Source: Apis mellifera (Eukaryota > Arthropoda > Insecta > Hymenoptera > Apidae). From it: DNA of 64,000 nucleotides. The translations under genes were made by a program, and so were the position numbers. The stretch covers positions 2,186,001-2,250,000 of the forward strand of contig NC_037641.1 of assembly GCF_003254395.2 (NCBI RefSeq), in the 5' to 3' direction. Below the pieces are notes generated by a model. The model saw only the letters and a program-made list of their open reading frames with translations. It did not search any database and was not told where the DNA came from. Of the stretch, positions 54,501-64,000 are shown in pieces (within the stretch, counting starts at the first letter, position 1; every line of letters begins with the position of its first letter).

Positions 54501-56574
54501 TATACTTTTTAATTAAAATATCCAAAATATATACAATCTATCAAAATATTTTTACGTAAAAATCTGCAATTTATTTAATGAAATTCATTATTGATTCAGT
54601 TCTTTTTTAATAATATTTTATTTTGTCGAATTTTTAATGTTTTAGATAACAAAAGTTATTTTCAGAAAATTTTGATTGTTGCTATAATCAGATTGAACTA
54701 TACAAATTCAAAATACAAATTACACTTTAACAGTCAATTACTTTAAAGAAAGACAAATGTGGTTTGATATAATTTATAATAGATATTGGTTTATTATTAT
54801 TATTATTGATGAATGATATTATTGATTATGACATAAAGATTTATTGATGAATGAAATTAATTTGATGAGATAAATATAAACGCGATATAATGCATACACA
54901 TGAAATATATTGCTTGTATATTTTTATATATATATATTCGAATATAAATATGTAAAGCATATCTATTTGCAAAAAATACAAAATAAAATATATATTATAA
55001 TCATCATAAATCATATTTTTTTATTCAAGTTATATTGCTTTATTTAATTTATATATCTATTTGTATAAATATTTGCAATCTTGTGAATGAATCAGATTTT
55101 AATTATTTTAAAATACAATATAAGATAAACTTAAGAAAACTGACTTTTCTGCGACTTTATATATTTTATATATTTTTTCATTTTTTATATATCGTTAAGA
55201 ATATAATATATCATAATTATAATGTAATATAATGTAATCATAATATAAATAGTTGATATAGTATTCAATAATAAAAAATTGAGATTAATTATCAATTATG
55301 TCAAATATAAAAAATAATTAAATCAAAAGTATATGTCTAAAAATATACTTATTGAAATCGGTGAGAAAATAACTTTTTGCAAATTGTAAAAAAAAAAAAA
55401 TTCAAATTTATAACTTTATTCAAATGTAATTTTTTAAATAATTTTTTATTGCAAAAAGAATGTAAACGATAGCAATCTTCGACAATTATACATAAGAGCG
55501 TACAATAGCCGAGAATCTAAATTGGATACGAGTTCTGGACTCATGAAGGCCGTGAAAGGACATTATGGTTTTTTCGTAAGCGCCACTCTTGCACGTCGCA
55601 CTCTCAGATCCACCTTGATTCAAGAAAGATGCACTTTGAAGGAGCTATCCCTTCCACAAACGTTCACGATGGTGGCTCTACCCATGGCTAATTCTTGTCC
55701 TTACAAAAAGATCATTAATTTAAAGTACGTATTCTAAAATATTGAATCTTCTGGATTTTTAATTTTTAATGTCAATTTTTAATGTCATTTTATTCTGATT
55801 TCTTTCATTTTACTTATCTTTTTAACATTTTATATAATATCAATCTATATAATATCATTTTTTCAAAAATAAAAAAATAAAAGAAAATTTTTAAGTAAAT
55901 CACTAATTAATGATATATTTTTCAGCATTCTAAAAATACGAGAACGAGGTGTTTTGAACAGAATAACGGAACAAATGTTACCAGAGATGCCTCGATGCAA
56001 ATCATCAACTACGTTTCACAGTGCTAGACTAGCCGATGTTTACTCCGCTTTCTTCATTTTGATCGCTGGTGGTGTGGTCGCTATTTCCATTTGGATCGCT
56101 GAGAGAATTTGGCACAAAAGGCGACAAATGAAGGAAACAATCGTGCAACGTGTGCGTCAACGTCGGCTTATGCCCTCTCACCTACCCCATTTACCTCGTT
56201 TTAAATCATTCTCGCATTTCCCTTTTCAATCACAATTGGATTTCCATAATGATGCTCGAAACGATTTTTCTCACGACTATTGCAAACACAATTCATCGAT
56301 AAACAATGATTGTTTCGCGTCAAAATTATCCATATCTACAAAACATTCGAAAGAAAAAATTTCGCTGAAAAAAAGAAAGGAGAAAAACGATTATGTAGAT
56401 TCAGATGAAGATATTGATCGATCTCGTTACGAATCAAAATTTTTCACCTGGAAAAGATATAGTAATTTGAAACGAACGAATTGGAACCAATTTTTGGAAT
56501 TTCCAAAATCGAAACTTGATAGAAATAAGATTGATAGATTGAAAGATAATATAGTTTTTCCTTTTCATCATTGA
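42542..56574 (+). CDS. divergent ionotropic receptor (IR), 9 coding exons, 807 aa
   Basis: Exons: 42542-42689, 43594-43778, 44257-44441, 46223-46615, 50959-51126, 52775-53001, 53074-53276, 55459-55724, 55926-56574 (2424 nt); all junctions keep phase. IRs are ligand-gated cation channels of the glutamate-receptor fold used in insect smell, taste, temperature and humidity sensing, usually in complexes with broadly expressed co-receptors. Seen here: hydrophobic signal peptide (about 1-20), N-terminal region to about 240, S1 lobe (about 250-360) with the ligand Arg conserved (Arg346), M1 (385-405), pore with GEAALW and GSPWTPCNPSG (422-446), M3 with YNAYAGF (447-472), S2 lobe (475-620) and M4 (630-650). 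M3 lacks the SYTANLAAF signature, which excludes classic iGluRs and the IR8a/IR25a co-receptors. The N-K-E-R context replaces T-x-x-R, and no acidic residue is at the usual S2 site, so the ligand is probably not an amino acid. The basic tail of about 157 residues is unusually long. The IR subfamily is not resolved. Confidence 0.88.
44442..46222. other. intron 3 of the ionotropic receptor
   Basis: A+T-rich, GTAATT donor, acceptor TCTCTTAG. Nothing else recognised. Confidence 0.6.
46616..50958. other. intron 4 of the ionotropic receptor (4.3 kb)
   Basis: Donor GTATAA at 46616, acceptor TATTTGCAG ending at 50958. Mostly A+T-rich low-complexity sequence, with an inserted-looking segment of normal composition at 49345-50044, listed separately. 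Confidence 0.65.
49345..50044 (+). mobile_element. candidate LTR or other element remnant inside intron 4
   Basis: About 700 bases of balanced composition stand out sharply within the A+T-rich intron but hold no long open frame. In plus orientation there is a TATTTATATAT box (49706-49716), then AATAAA about 230 bases on (49939-49944), and the segment ends in CTAACA. That order (TATA, then poly-A signal, then a CA end) is what a solo LTR shows. A TG start near 49358 is possible, but I found no matching terminal repeat, target-site duplication or primer-binding site. A conserved intronic regulatory element is the main alternative. Confidence 0.3.
53002..53073 (+). other. 72-nt mini-intron in the receptor pore, in frame if retained
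   Basis: GT at 53002 and AG at 53073 bound a very A+T-rich insert with a branch-like TTACTAA word just before the acceptor. Removing it restores the conserved pore run QGSPWTPCNPSG. Leaving it in adds 24 residues (starting GFIKSII) with no stop, because 72 is a multiple of three. Naive gene prediction would fuse the two exons. Confidence 0.8.
53277..55458. other. intron 7 of the ionotropic receptor
   Basis: A+T-rich, donor GTGAGT at 53277, acceptor GCAAAAAG ending at 55458 (an A-rich acceptor chosen because only it keeps phase and gives the conserved-looking NDSNLRQLYIRAY start). Confidence 0.6.
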
Positions 56575-56866
56575 TTAATAAGGAAGTTAGATCAGACCTT
56601 AGAAACTTCATGAAAAATGAAGTTGTGAATTGTTTTGCGATATTGTTGAATTGTATTTATTTATTTTTTTTCTGTAAAGATTTTTGAAATAGTAATTTAA
56701 ATAGTTTTGACATTATTTTATGTATTTACATATAAATGATAGAGAATGATATCAATGAAACACTTATATGGAATATTGTCATTATTTCATGATGTATCTT
56801 AATGATATATTTTTCTACTATTCTTTCTATAAAGAAAATTATATTATATTTATGGATTTGAATAAA
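56575..56866 (+). terminator. 3' UTR and polyadenylation signal of the ionotropic receptor
   Basis: Moderately balanced sequence follows the TGA, and a clear AATAAA stands at 56861-56866. A further one follows near 56898. Confidence 0.45.
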
Positions 56867-56899
56867 ATGTAACTTATTCGAAATAAGTTTTTGTTAAAT

Positions 56900-58530
56900 A
56901 AAATATTAATAAATGTAATTTGAACGTTGCATATTATTAAAATAAACTATTTCGAAATTTTTATATAAATTTATCGTTTTTTTTATTATTGAAAAGTTAT
57001 ATTGTCACACATTTAGCTAAGTTTTCTAACTCTACAGTCATCTCACTTTATTTAACACTCAAATTATTAAAATGAAATATTAAAATGATACTCATAATGT
57101 TTTTATCGAACATATATGAACTTTTTGATTGTTATAATGTCTAAAAATACTTCACATTTTAATAAATATCTTATTTATGTTAATAACTGAATTTAAAATT
57201 TAGTTTTAATAGTCGAAGATAATTAATCTATATGTTAATTTGTTATTAAATAATTTATGTATATTTAAATATATATATATAAAATCAAAACAAGATATAA
57301 GATATATATAACATACAATAAATTTTTTATACTACGATTTCAAAGATTCTATCACATTAATGTTATTTTCTATTATTTAATAGAAAATAAGATTATAACA
57401 TTCATATTGATTAAAATTAAAATTTTTATTTTAATGTAAATCTTGAATAAAATTTAGAGTCTTGTAAAATTTAAATAAAATATAAAATTATAAAATTTCA
57501 TATTAAAATATACATATCCTTATAAAGATTATTATAAAGCAATTAATTAGAGTTAGCAATTGATAGTTTTGCATGGAAAATATTATACTTATAATTTTTT
57601 TACATTTATTTCAATTTTAATATATCATAATTGCAAAAGTTTTTATGTTTAAAAATATTAATCAAATAAATATTATTCTCATTACATTCAAAAATTTAAG
57701 GATTATACATAGATATTTATTAAAAAGTTATTTATTACTTTTATTAATAAAATTGTATATTTTTTCTTGCAGTTTTTTGAATAAAATACTTTTAAATACC
57801 TGATCAAATATTTAAAATAAATATTGAAATATTGAAATTTATATGATATATATCATATTTTTATACATAATTATATTTTAATTTTATTTATGTTTTAATT
57901 TTACAATTTTATAATTTTCATCGAATAAATTTTATAACGTTAATTTTGTAAATTTCAAGAAACATTTTCTCAGATTTTCAAGCATAATCTACGTAAAATA
58001 GAAAATAATAATTTATTCATCATATATGGTTTCTTCAGAGATTTATATCATTAATGATATATTTATACATTATATTAATACATTTCATTAAATATAAATA
58101 ATAATTTACGTTATATATGGTAATAAATTAATTTATGATTATGAATTTATTATTATTTATGAAAACATTTAATTTATGATTAATTATATGACTATATATA
58201 TTGTATATAGAACTGAAATACTTTAAATTTTGTGTATTTATATGTAAATTAATATTTTACTTAAATCAATGATAATGAAAACTACTAACTATTTGATGAT
58301 TATATATAATTTAAAATAAATGTTAAACAAGTGCAGAAGATAGAAATCGTATATTCCTGAATGAAGCATATAATTTTTATGTCTCGAAAAAAATTTCAAA
58401 TTTACATTTTTTAAATCTTCAAAATTTATAATATCACATCAGTTATTGACTGAACAATTAGTCAAATACATTTTAATATAGACCAATTTTCATTTGAAGA
58501 ACATATATCATATTGAAATTTCTTTGGAAA
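56900..58530. other. A+T-rich intergenic DNA
   Basis: Nothing gene-like seen on either strand. Confidence 0.5.
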
Positions 58531-58543
58531 TATATGATAATAT

Positions 58544-58741
58544 ATGATAATATATATGAAAGGTAGCAGGTTAAGATCAGCCTTTGCCAATTATAAAAAA
58601 TGGTATGCCATTGTTTATCAATTAGACGATCGAGTTTCACAACTTCGCTTGATATCGGCAATTCGATTGTTCGTTTCTAACAATAGTGACTTTTGTTTAG
58701 ACAGTGACAAGGAAAGAAAATGTACGATTGAAAGAGAATAA
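58544..58741 (+). other. 65-codon open frame in a patch of normal composition; unknown
   Basis: From about 58558 to 58740 the composition rises and the plus-strand frame reads as a plausible protein with few low-complexity runs (for example FANYKKWYAIVYQLDDRVSQ). There is no recognised domain, the overlapping minus-strand frame (58473-58661) is equally open, and there is no clear partner exon. It may be an exon of an unannotated gene, a noncoding RNA or an old insertion. Confidence 0.2.
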
Positions 58742-59249
58742 ATAATAATGAAAGGAAAAGAATGATAAAGAATCATTTTATTGGAAATAAGAGTGAGCGA
58801 AATGCAGATTAATTCGCGATATTATTATTATCAATATAAAATCATTTTAATTATATATTTAGTCTTTTTTTCATTAGCAAAATCACAAGATCATAACGAA
58901 CATATTTTTATAAAAGAAAAATTAAAACTATTTTTTTCCAGAAAAAGAATTGTTAAAGTATATGATTCATTGATTTCAAAGCGATCGTTTTTTTATATAT
59001 TCAATCAGATGGCTGTTTCCATATAACTATATGGACTATATTCCATATATATAAAATGATGATTTATGTCTATACAAATAATTTTTTAGAAAGATTACGA
59101 GTGATCAATCCATAATAAAACAATATGAGAATCTAAATATATAAATATTTATACCATAGTAAAAATTAAAATGATAAAATTATTAAAAAAATATAACTAT
59201 AAATTAATAGTTTATCGTGAATTATTATTTATGTTATGTAAATGTATAT

Positions 59250-59480
59250 TAAATACTATTGTAAAGGCTGCAACTAATAGAATGGTCTTGCAAGTAGATA
59301 TGTTGAGGCTCGAAAAAGATTGTGTTCTTTGTGATGTCATTGCTAATTTATTTCTTTCAAGGGTCAATATCGTTCACTGCTCACACGTGTAACCATTATT
59401 AGAACTTTGGTACCAGCCACCGTGATATGTTTATATGAATAGTTAATAGTGACAGCATGATGAAGCACACTTTGTTACAA
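59250..59480. other. composition island of unknown nature
   Basis: About 230 bases of balanced composition, including CACACGTG and a GGTACC with flanking GGTGGCTGG on the minus strand. The plus-strand open frame 59171-59392 covers only part of it and begins in low-complexity sequence. I see no promoter arrangement and no domain. Confidence 0.25.
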
Positions 59481-59737
59481 CATCATTTTATAAATATAAC
59501 CTAATAGCAAGTTTTTTTTTATATGGTATAACTTTTTTGTGAATATCTCGAAACTAAGACCGATGATAATATATATAAGAAAAAATTATTTAAAATCTCA
59601 TCTATAATGTATTTAAAAATTATCGAGATCAAAGAGCAAGTTAATTTTTTACATTTCATCAATAATTTTAATAAATTATATTTAGATAAATTTTTAAAAT
59701 AAATTTGAGAAATTGATAATGTCTTGATATTATAGGC

Positions 59738-59848
59738 AAAAAAAAAAAAAAAAAAAAAAAAAAGAAACATAAATTTTGAATAATTTGTATGAAATTGATA
59801 TATAAGAGTTTTATTTGGTTTAAAAATTTATGAAATTTTTTAATTTGT

Positions 59849-59884
<36 letters not shown>
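59738..59884. repeat. poly-A run followed by (TA)n microsatellite
   Basis: A 26-base A run at 59738-59763 and a TA tract at 59851-59884. Confidence 0.85.
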
Positions 59885-59887
<3 letters not shown>

Positions 59888-60908
59888 GTATATATTATAT
59901 ATATGAAAATGTAACAAATATAATTATATTTATAATTATTTTTTTCTTTATTTATATAATATATTTCTGTTGTCTTTACTAATTTCAATGATTGAATTGA
60001 ATATAATTTATACTCATCGCTTTAAATTATAAAGAGCGTAACTATACACTGATTTTTTATCGGTATTTCAGAATATAAAACAAGTTCCATTGAATATCTA
60101 TTTTACATCTTATTTGAAATATAATAATATACAAGATGTACGAAATAAAAAACTTTTGTTTTGTTCTTAATTATAATTGTAATTATAATTAACGTAATTA
60201 TAATAACGAATAAAGAAAAATATGAAATAGAAATAAATGAAGCGTTTATAGAAATAAAAAAAAAACAATAACAAAGTAAGATATAAAAGAATGAATTATC
60301 GCAATTAGAGCACAATTCAGGAATAAGTATTATAAATTTAAAGATTAAGTGATTTTTAAACTTTAAATTATCTTGAATTTTCAATTGTCAAAAACACTTA
60401 TTAAAAATAATTATTAAATGTAAATATTTCCTAAACTAATGCTTTTTTTTTATGTGAATATTTTTCATAAAAAATGTTTAATTGGATCGAATAATGTAAT
60501 TAAAAAATATATTTTTCATTTTAAAAAAATCTTATAATAATATATTTATAATCTTTATATTTCTACGCATTAATTTACAAAAAAAAAATTATGTGTTTCT
60601 CAAAATTATTCAACTTATTTTTGAAATATCTTTGATTATTATCAAAAAGGAGCAAGAAATTTCAAATAATGAAATTAAACACATATTATATAAAATTATT
60701 TAAAATAGTTAATATTAAAATCGAATACTAAAATGTTTTTCATCAATTAATGAATTATTATATAATTAATCTTGATATATGTTTTCTTTAATTATGATTA
60801 TATGTAATGTATTGCATTAATGTATTGTAAATTTTTATTATAAATATATTTGATTATAAATATATCAAATATCAAATTCATATTCATATCAAATATGAAA
60901 AATAGACA

Positions 60909-60935
60909 ATATATATATATATAATATAATACAGA

Positions 60936-61001
<66 letters not shown>

Positions 61002-61025
61002 ATACAGAATATATAAATATATATA
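60909..61025. repeat. compound (TA)n repeat with a duplicated 30-bp module
   Basis: A long TA run is flanked on both sides by the same ATAATATAATACAGAATATA word (from about 60921 and 60993), so a module of about 72 bases has been duplicated or expanded here. Confidence 0.8.
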
Positions 61026-62222
61026 CAAAATATAATATAAATATATAATAATGTAAATATATATTTTATATAGAAAAATATGAGCAAAATAAGAAATAAT
61101 TGTAAATAAAAAACAATTCGCTAGTTCATAGCAGATGTCATAGTTTATTATATCATTTCGGAAATTTAAATTTATGATTTTAATCATGCGATGAACCAAT
61201 CAATACATAGATCATATACTAGAATCGACATATATGAATACGTATGTAATTAATATGATATATACTCTAGAACTGAATAAAAGATGCAAAGATGCAAATC
61301 TAAACTTATTATTATTTAACTTATAACTATCTCTAATAAACTAAATATAATTATAAATAAATATGTCTATCAACTCTAAAAATGTCACGACAAATATCAT
61401 GTAACATTCTATCAGTATGAAAAAGTATATTATTCATTATTTGCCGTTTTTCTATTCGTTTCATCCAATATATATCGAAATAGATATAAACAAAAATACA
61501 AAAACAAAAAAAGAAAAAATTCTTTTTAAATCTAAAATATATAATTACGAATTATATAAATTAATTATATAAATTAATCATTTTTTTAATAATAATTTAA
61601 TAATTTAATACAAATAATTAAATAAAAAATTATTTATTTAATAATTTTAAAATTTTTTTATTAAGAAAAGCAAGTTTTTATTTATTTTAAAAAATTAATT
61701 TGGAATTAAATGAATCTTGTGCGATGATTATTATTTCATACAGAAAATATTAATAATATATTTTTGGAATATATTTATAGAAAGATCGTTTCTAGAAAAA
61801 CAAATACAAAATATAATATATAAAAATGTTAATTAATGATTAATTTAATTTGTTAAATAAAATTTACAATACTTTATATCTGTCTATTTCTACTTTTTCT
61901 AACATAAATCTCAATTATTTATAATCTAATAACGATCTGATATAATCTAATGTAACCAATATTTTTTTTATTTTATATTCTTCTTCTCTCAATTTTGATA
62001 TTTAAATGAATTTTTTCTATAAGATGTTTTATCAATATATTAATATCTAATAGAAAAATATTTCTTCCATATTATGTATGCATTATCATTACTAATCATT
62101 TTTTTTTATTTTTTGCAATATTTATTTGTTATACGATATCAATTAAATTAAATTCAATTAAATTCGATAAAAATTAAGAATAAATTAAGAATTATTAAAA
62201 TTGCTATAAGATAATAAAGATT

Positions 62223-62278
62223 AGGATGAAAAAAAATTAAGTTAATAATTAGGATGAAAAAAAATTAAGTTAATAATT
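62223..62278. repeat. 28-bp perfect tandem duplication
   Basis: Two adjacent units starting AGGATGAAAAAAAATTAAGT at 62223 and 62251. Confidence 0.85.
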
Positions 62279-62816
62279 ACAAATTATAATAAAATATTGC
62301 TTTAGTTTATTTTTCTTTCTTACTTTGCAATCTCAAATTTTATATATCATTCAGAATTTTTGAATAGAAATTTAATATAGGGATAAATAAAATTAGCATT
62401 TAATAGTCCATTTAGTTATTGTTTAACACAAGACTCGATAAAAATAATAATAATATATTAATATATAATGATAAAATAATTTGTTAATATTTGTAACTAC
62501 GCTTTCTTAATCTTATTTAATAGTAAAGTGAAATTGATTAAAAATAATTAAAAATTTCAACATTGTTATCAATTCATTATTCAAAAGTTAATTTTTGGAT
62601 TATTTATGATAATAGTTTTTAATGTTTGTTTACATAATTTTTACGTGCAGAATAATTATATAATATAATATTACAAAAAAATAAAACAAAATATTAATTT
62701 ATGTTTACTTATATTGAATAATATATAGCTAGAAAAGATATATAAATAATCATATATTTGAATTATATGTTACAATTGTATTTACATATTCGTAGTTTAT
62801 TACATGATGAATAATA

Positions 62817-63157
62817 TTAACTTCGATAACCATATCTCTCGAAAGTTGCAGAGATTTTCATTTTAGCATTGAAACTTTTACATGGATATTCGTATTTCTC
62901 AATATTTTCCATACTCTTACAATCTCGTAATAGACCATGTATATTTCTAAAACGCCAAAAATATAATAAAAAAGTTATTAATAAACATTTTTCTTTTCAT
63001 TCAATTTTTTATTCAACTAAGGATCTCATCTTATTACCGACACATGATGCTATATAAGTCATCATTTTTTTCATCATCATCGTACCAGTGTTGCCATTGT
63101 TTGTACAATGATATTTCACCGATTTCATCAAGATAATAATGACAAAGATCACTTAAT
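62817..63157 (-). CDS. last two coding exons of an unrecognised gene (5' part outside)
   Basis: Exons in reading order: 63157-63038 and 62946-62817, stop TAA at 62819-62817. The penultimate exon follows a TTTATTTAG acceptor and ends at a GTAATA donor. The last follows GCGTTTTAG. The junction splits an Arg codon (CG then A), and the phases agree exactly. The 83-residue C-terminus is not low complexity: it is rich in Tyr, Trp, Cys and acidic residues, including CHYYLDEIGEISLYKQWQHW, the acidic YDDDEKNDD, and HGLLRDC, and ends ISATFERYGYRS. I do not recognise the family. A minus-strand AATAAA lies 16 bases past the stop (62801-62796). The first base of 63157 completes a codon from an exon further right, which I could not place in the last 840 bases. 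Confidence 0.6.
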
Positions 63158-64000
63158 CTAAATAAAATAAAATATAAAAAGAGAAAAAAGTAAAGCACAA
63201 AACATATAATCATAAATATATAAATATATAATAAATTATTATATTAAATATTTAATATATTGCATAATAGATTATAAGAAATTTTATATTCAAAATTAAT
63301 TATACGACTTCTTAATTATTCTTAAAATATAATTAATAAAATATAATTAAAATTTATAATTATAATCTTTTTCAATAAATATAGAAGAAAATACTTTTGT
63401 ATATTAAATATCAAGATAAAAATAAAATATTTTTTAAATATTAATAAATATTATTTTTATTACTTAAAATTTATAAATTTAAATTTTTTATAATTTATTA
63501 ATATTTAAATATAAAAATTGATAATAATAATAAGAAAAAGAAAGTTATAATTCTCAATCACTGATAAACATGAAATTTAGAAAGAGAAGAACGATTACAA
63601 ATTAAAATTTTAACATATTTATTAATATATGAGATATTAATAAAAATTTTCTATATATTGTAAGATATTACTAATTGAATGCTGCCTATTCAGATGTATA
63701 TTAAAGTATATGAATAAAACATTAATTTTATATTTATAGCTAAAATATGCTATAATACAGTTCAGTATATCGTCGAATGTCAAATAGCTGATAATTAATT
63801 CTGAATATTGCTATTGATTTCGTATCATTTACAATTCATTGTAAATTTAATCACTCATTTTCAAAAAATTAAATATATTTATTGTATTAAAAATGAAATA
63901 ATATGAATATGAATCAAATATGAAATATTAGTCAGAGTATAAAAAAATCAATTGCAATATAAAAGCAATATAAAAGTATATAAATATTGTAATTGCTATT
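63158..64000. other. probable intron of the unrecognised minus-strand gene
   Basis: A+T-rich. A minus-strand open stretch at 63810-63640 is discussed under findings but does not join in phase to the exon at 63157. Confidence 0.35.

Larger units (their letters stand above)
59890..62795. other. A+T-rich intergenic DNA
   Basis: Only simple repeats and low-complexity open frames (for example 60103-60384 and 60798-61199, minus) were seen. No gene is called. Confidence 0.5.

Noticed and set aside
59668..59988. 106-codon minus-strand open frame
   Set aside because: Runs of Phe and Tyr-Ile come from the poly-A and TA repeats.
60798..61199. 133-codon minus-strand open frame
   Set aside because: Mostly Tyr-Ile repeats from a TA microsatellite.

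Overview
The window looks like nuclear DNA of a hymenopteran insect, most likely a honeybee (Apis) or a close relative. The background is extremely A+T rich, with many (TA)n, (ATT)n and poly-A tracts. Genes are split by spliceosomal introns with GT..AG ends, and only exons and a few CpG-bearing islands rise above the background. Both recognisable gene families, acyl-CoA desaturases and ionotropic receptors, are typical insect families. The species is inferred from composition and gene style, not proven.

Left end (about 2.0-10.2 kb): two paralogous membrane acyl-CoA desaturases lie tail to tail. The minus-strand gene (8025-10169, 5 coding exons, 347 aa) has every histidine box and looks fully active. 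The plus-strand gene (2517-5480, 5 coding exons, 318 aa) has the same intron positions and exon sizes (131, 206 and 186 nt for exons 2-4). It is open throughout but has lost three of the ten metal ligands of this fold, so it may be a non-catalytic or repurposed desaturase.

Middle (10.2-41.9 kb): a long gene-poor stretch with simple repeats, short tandem duplications and four composition islands (about 23.7, 27.1, 34.7 and 37.6 kb). On the minus strand two islands carry well-spaced core-promoter motifs, a third a TATA-like box with a weak downstream donor, the fourth only a TATA-like box. The best is at 37641 (TCAGTC initiator with a matching DPE, followed 232 bases on by a strong splice donor). 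All could drive the minus-strand desaturase through a long 5' UTR intron ending at 10183. Alternative distal promoters are known for Drosophila desat1, but the link here is inference.

Right half (41.9-56.6 kb): one large plus-strand gene with nine coding exons (42542-56574, 807 aa) encodes a divergent ionotropic receptor of the glutamate-receptor fold. It has a signal peptide, split ligand-binding lobes, M1-pore-M3 and M4 segments, an unusually long basic C-terminal tail, and a 72-nt in-frame mini-intron in the pore region. Its 4.3-kb intron 4 holds a segment of normal composition with LTR-like signals.

Right end (56.6-64 kb): A+T-rich intergenic DNA, two unexplained islands (58.5-58.75 and 59.25-59.48 kb), and the last two coding exons of an unrecognised minus-strand gene (62817-63157) whose upstream part lies further right, probably beyond the window. 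No tRNA, rRNA or CRISPR array was seen.
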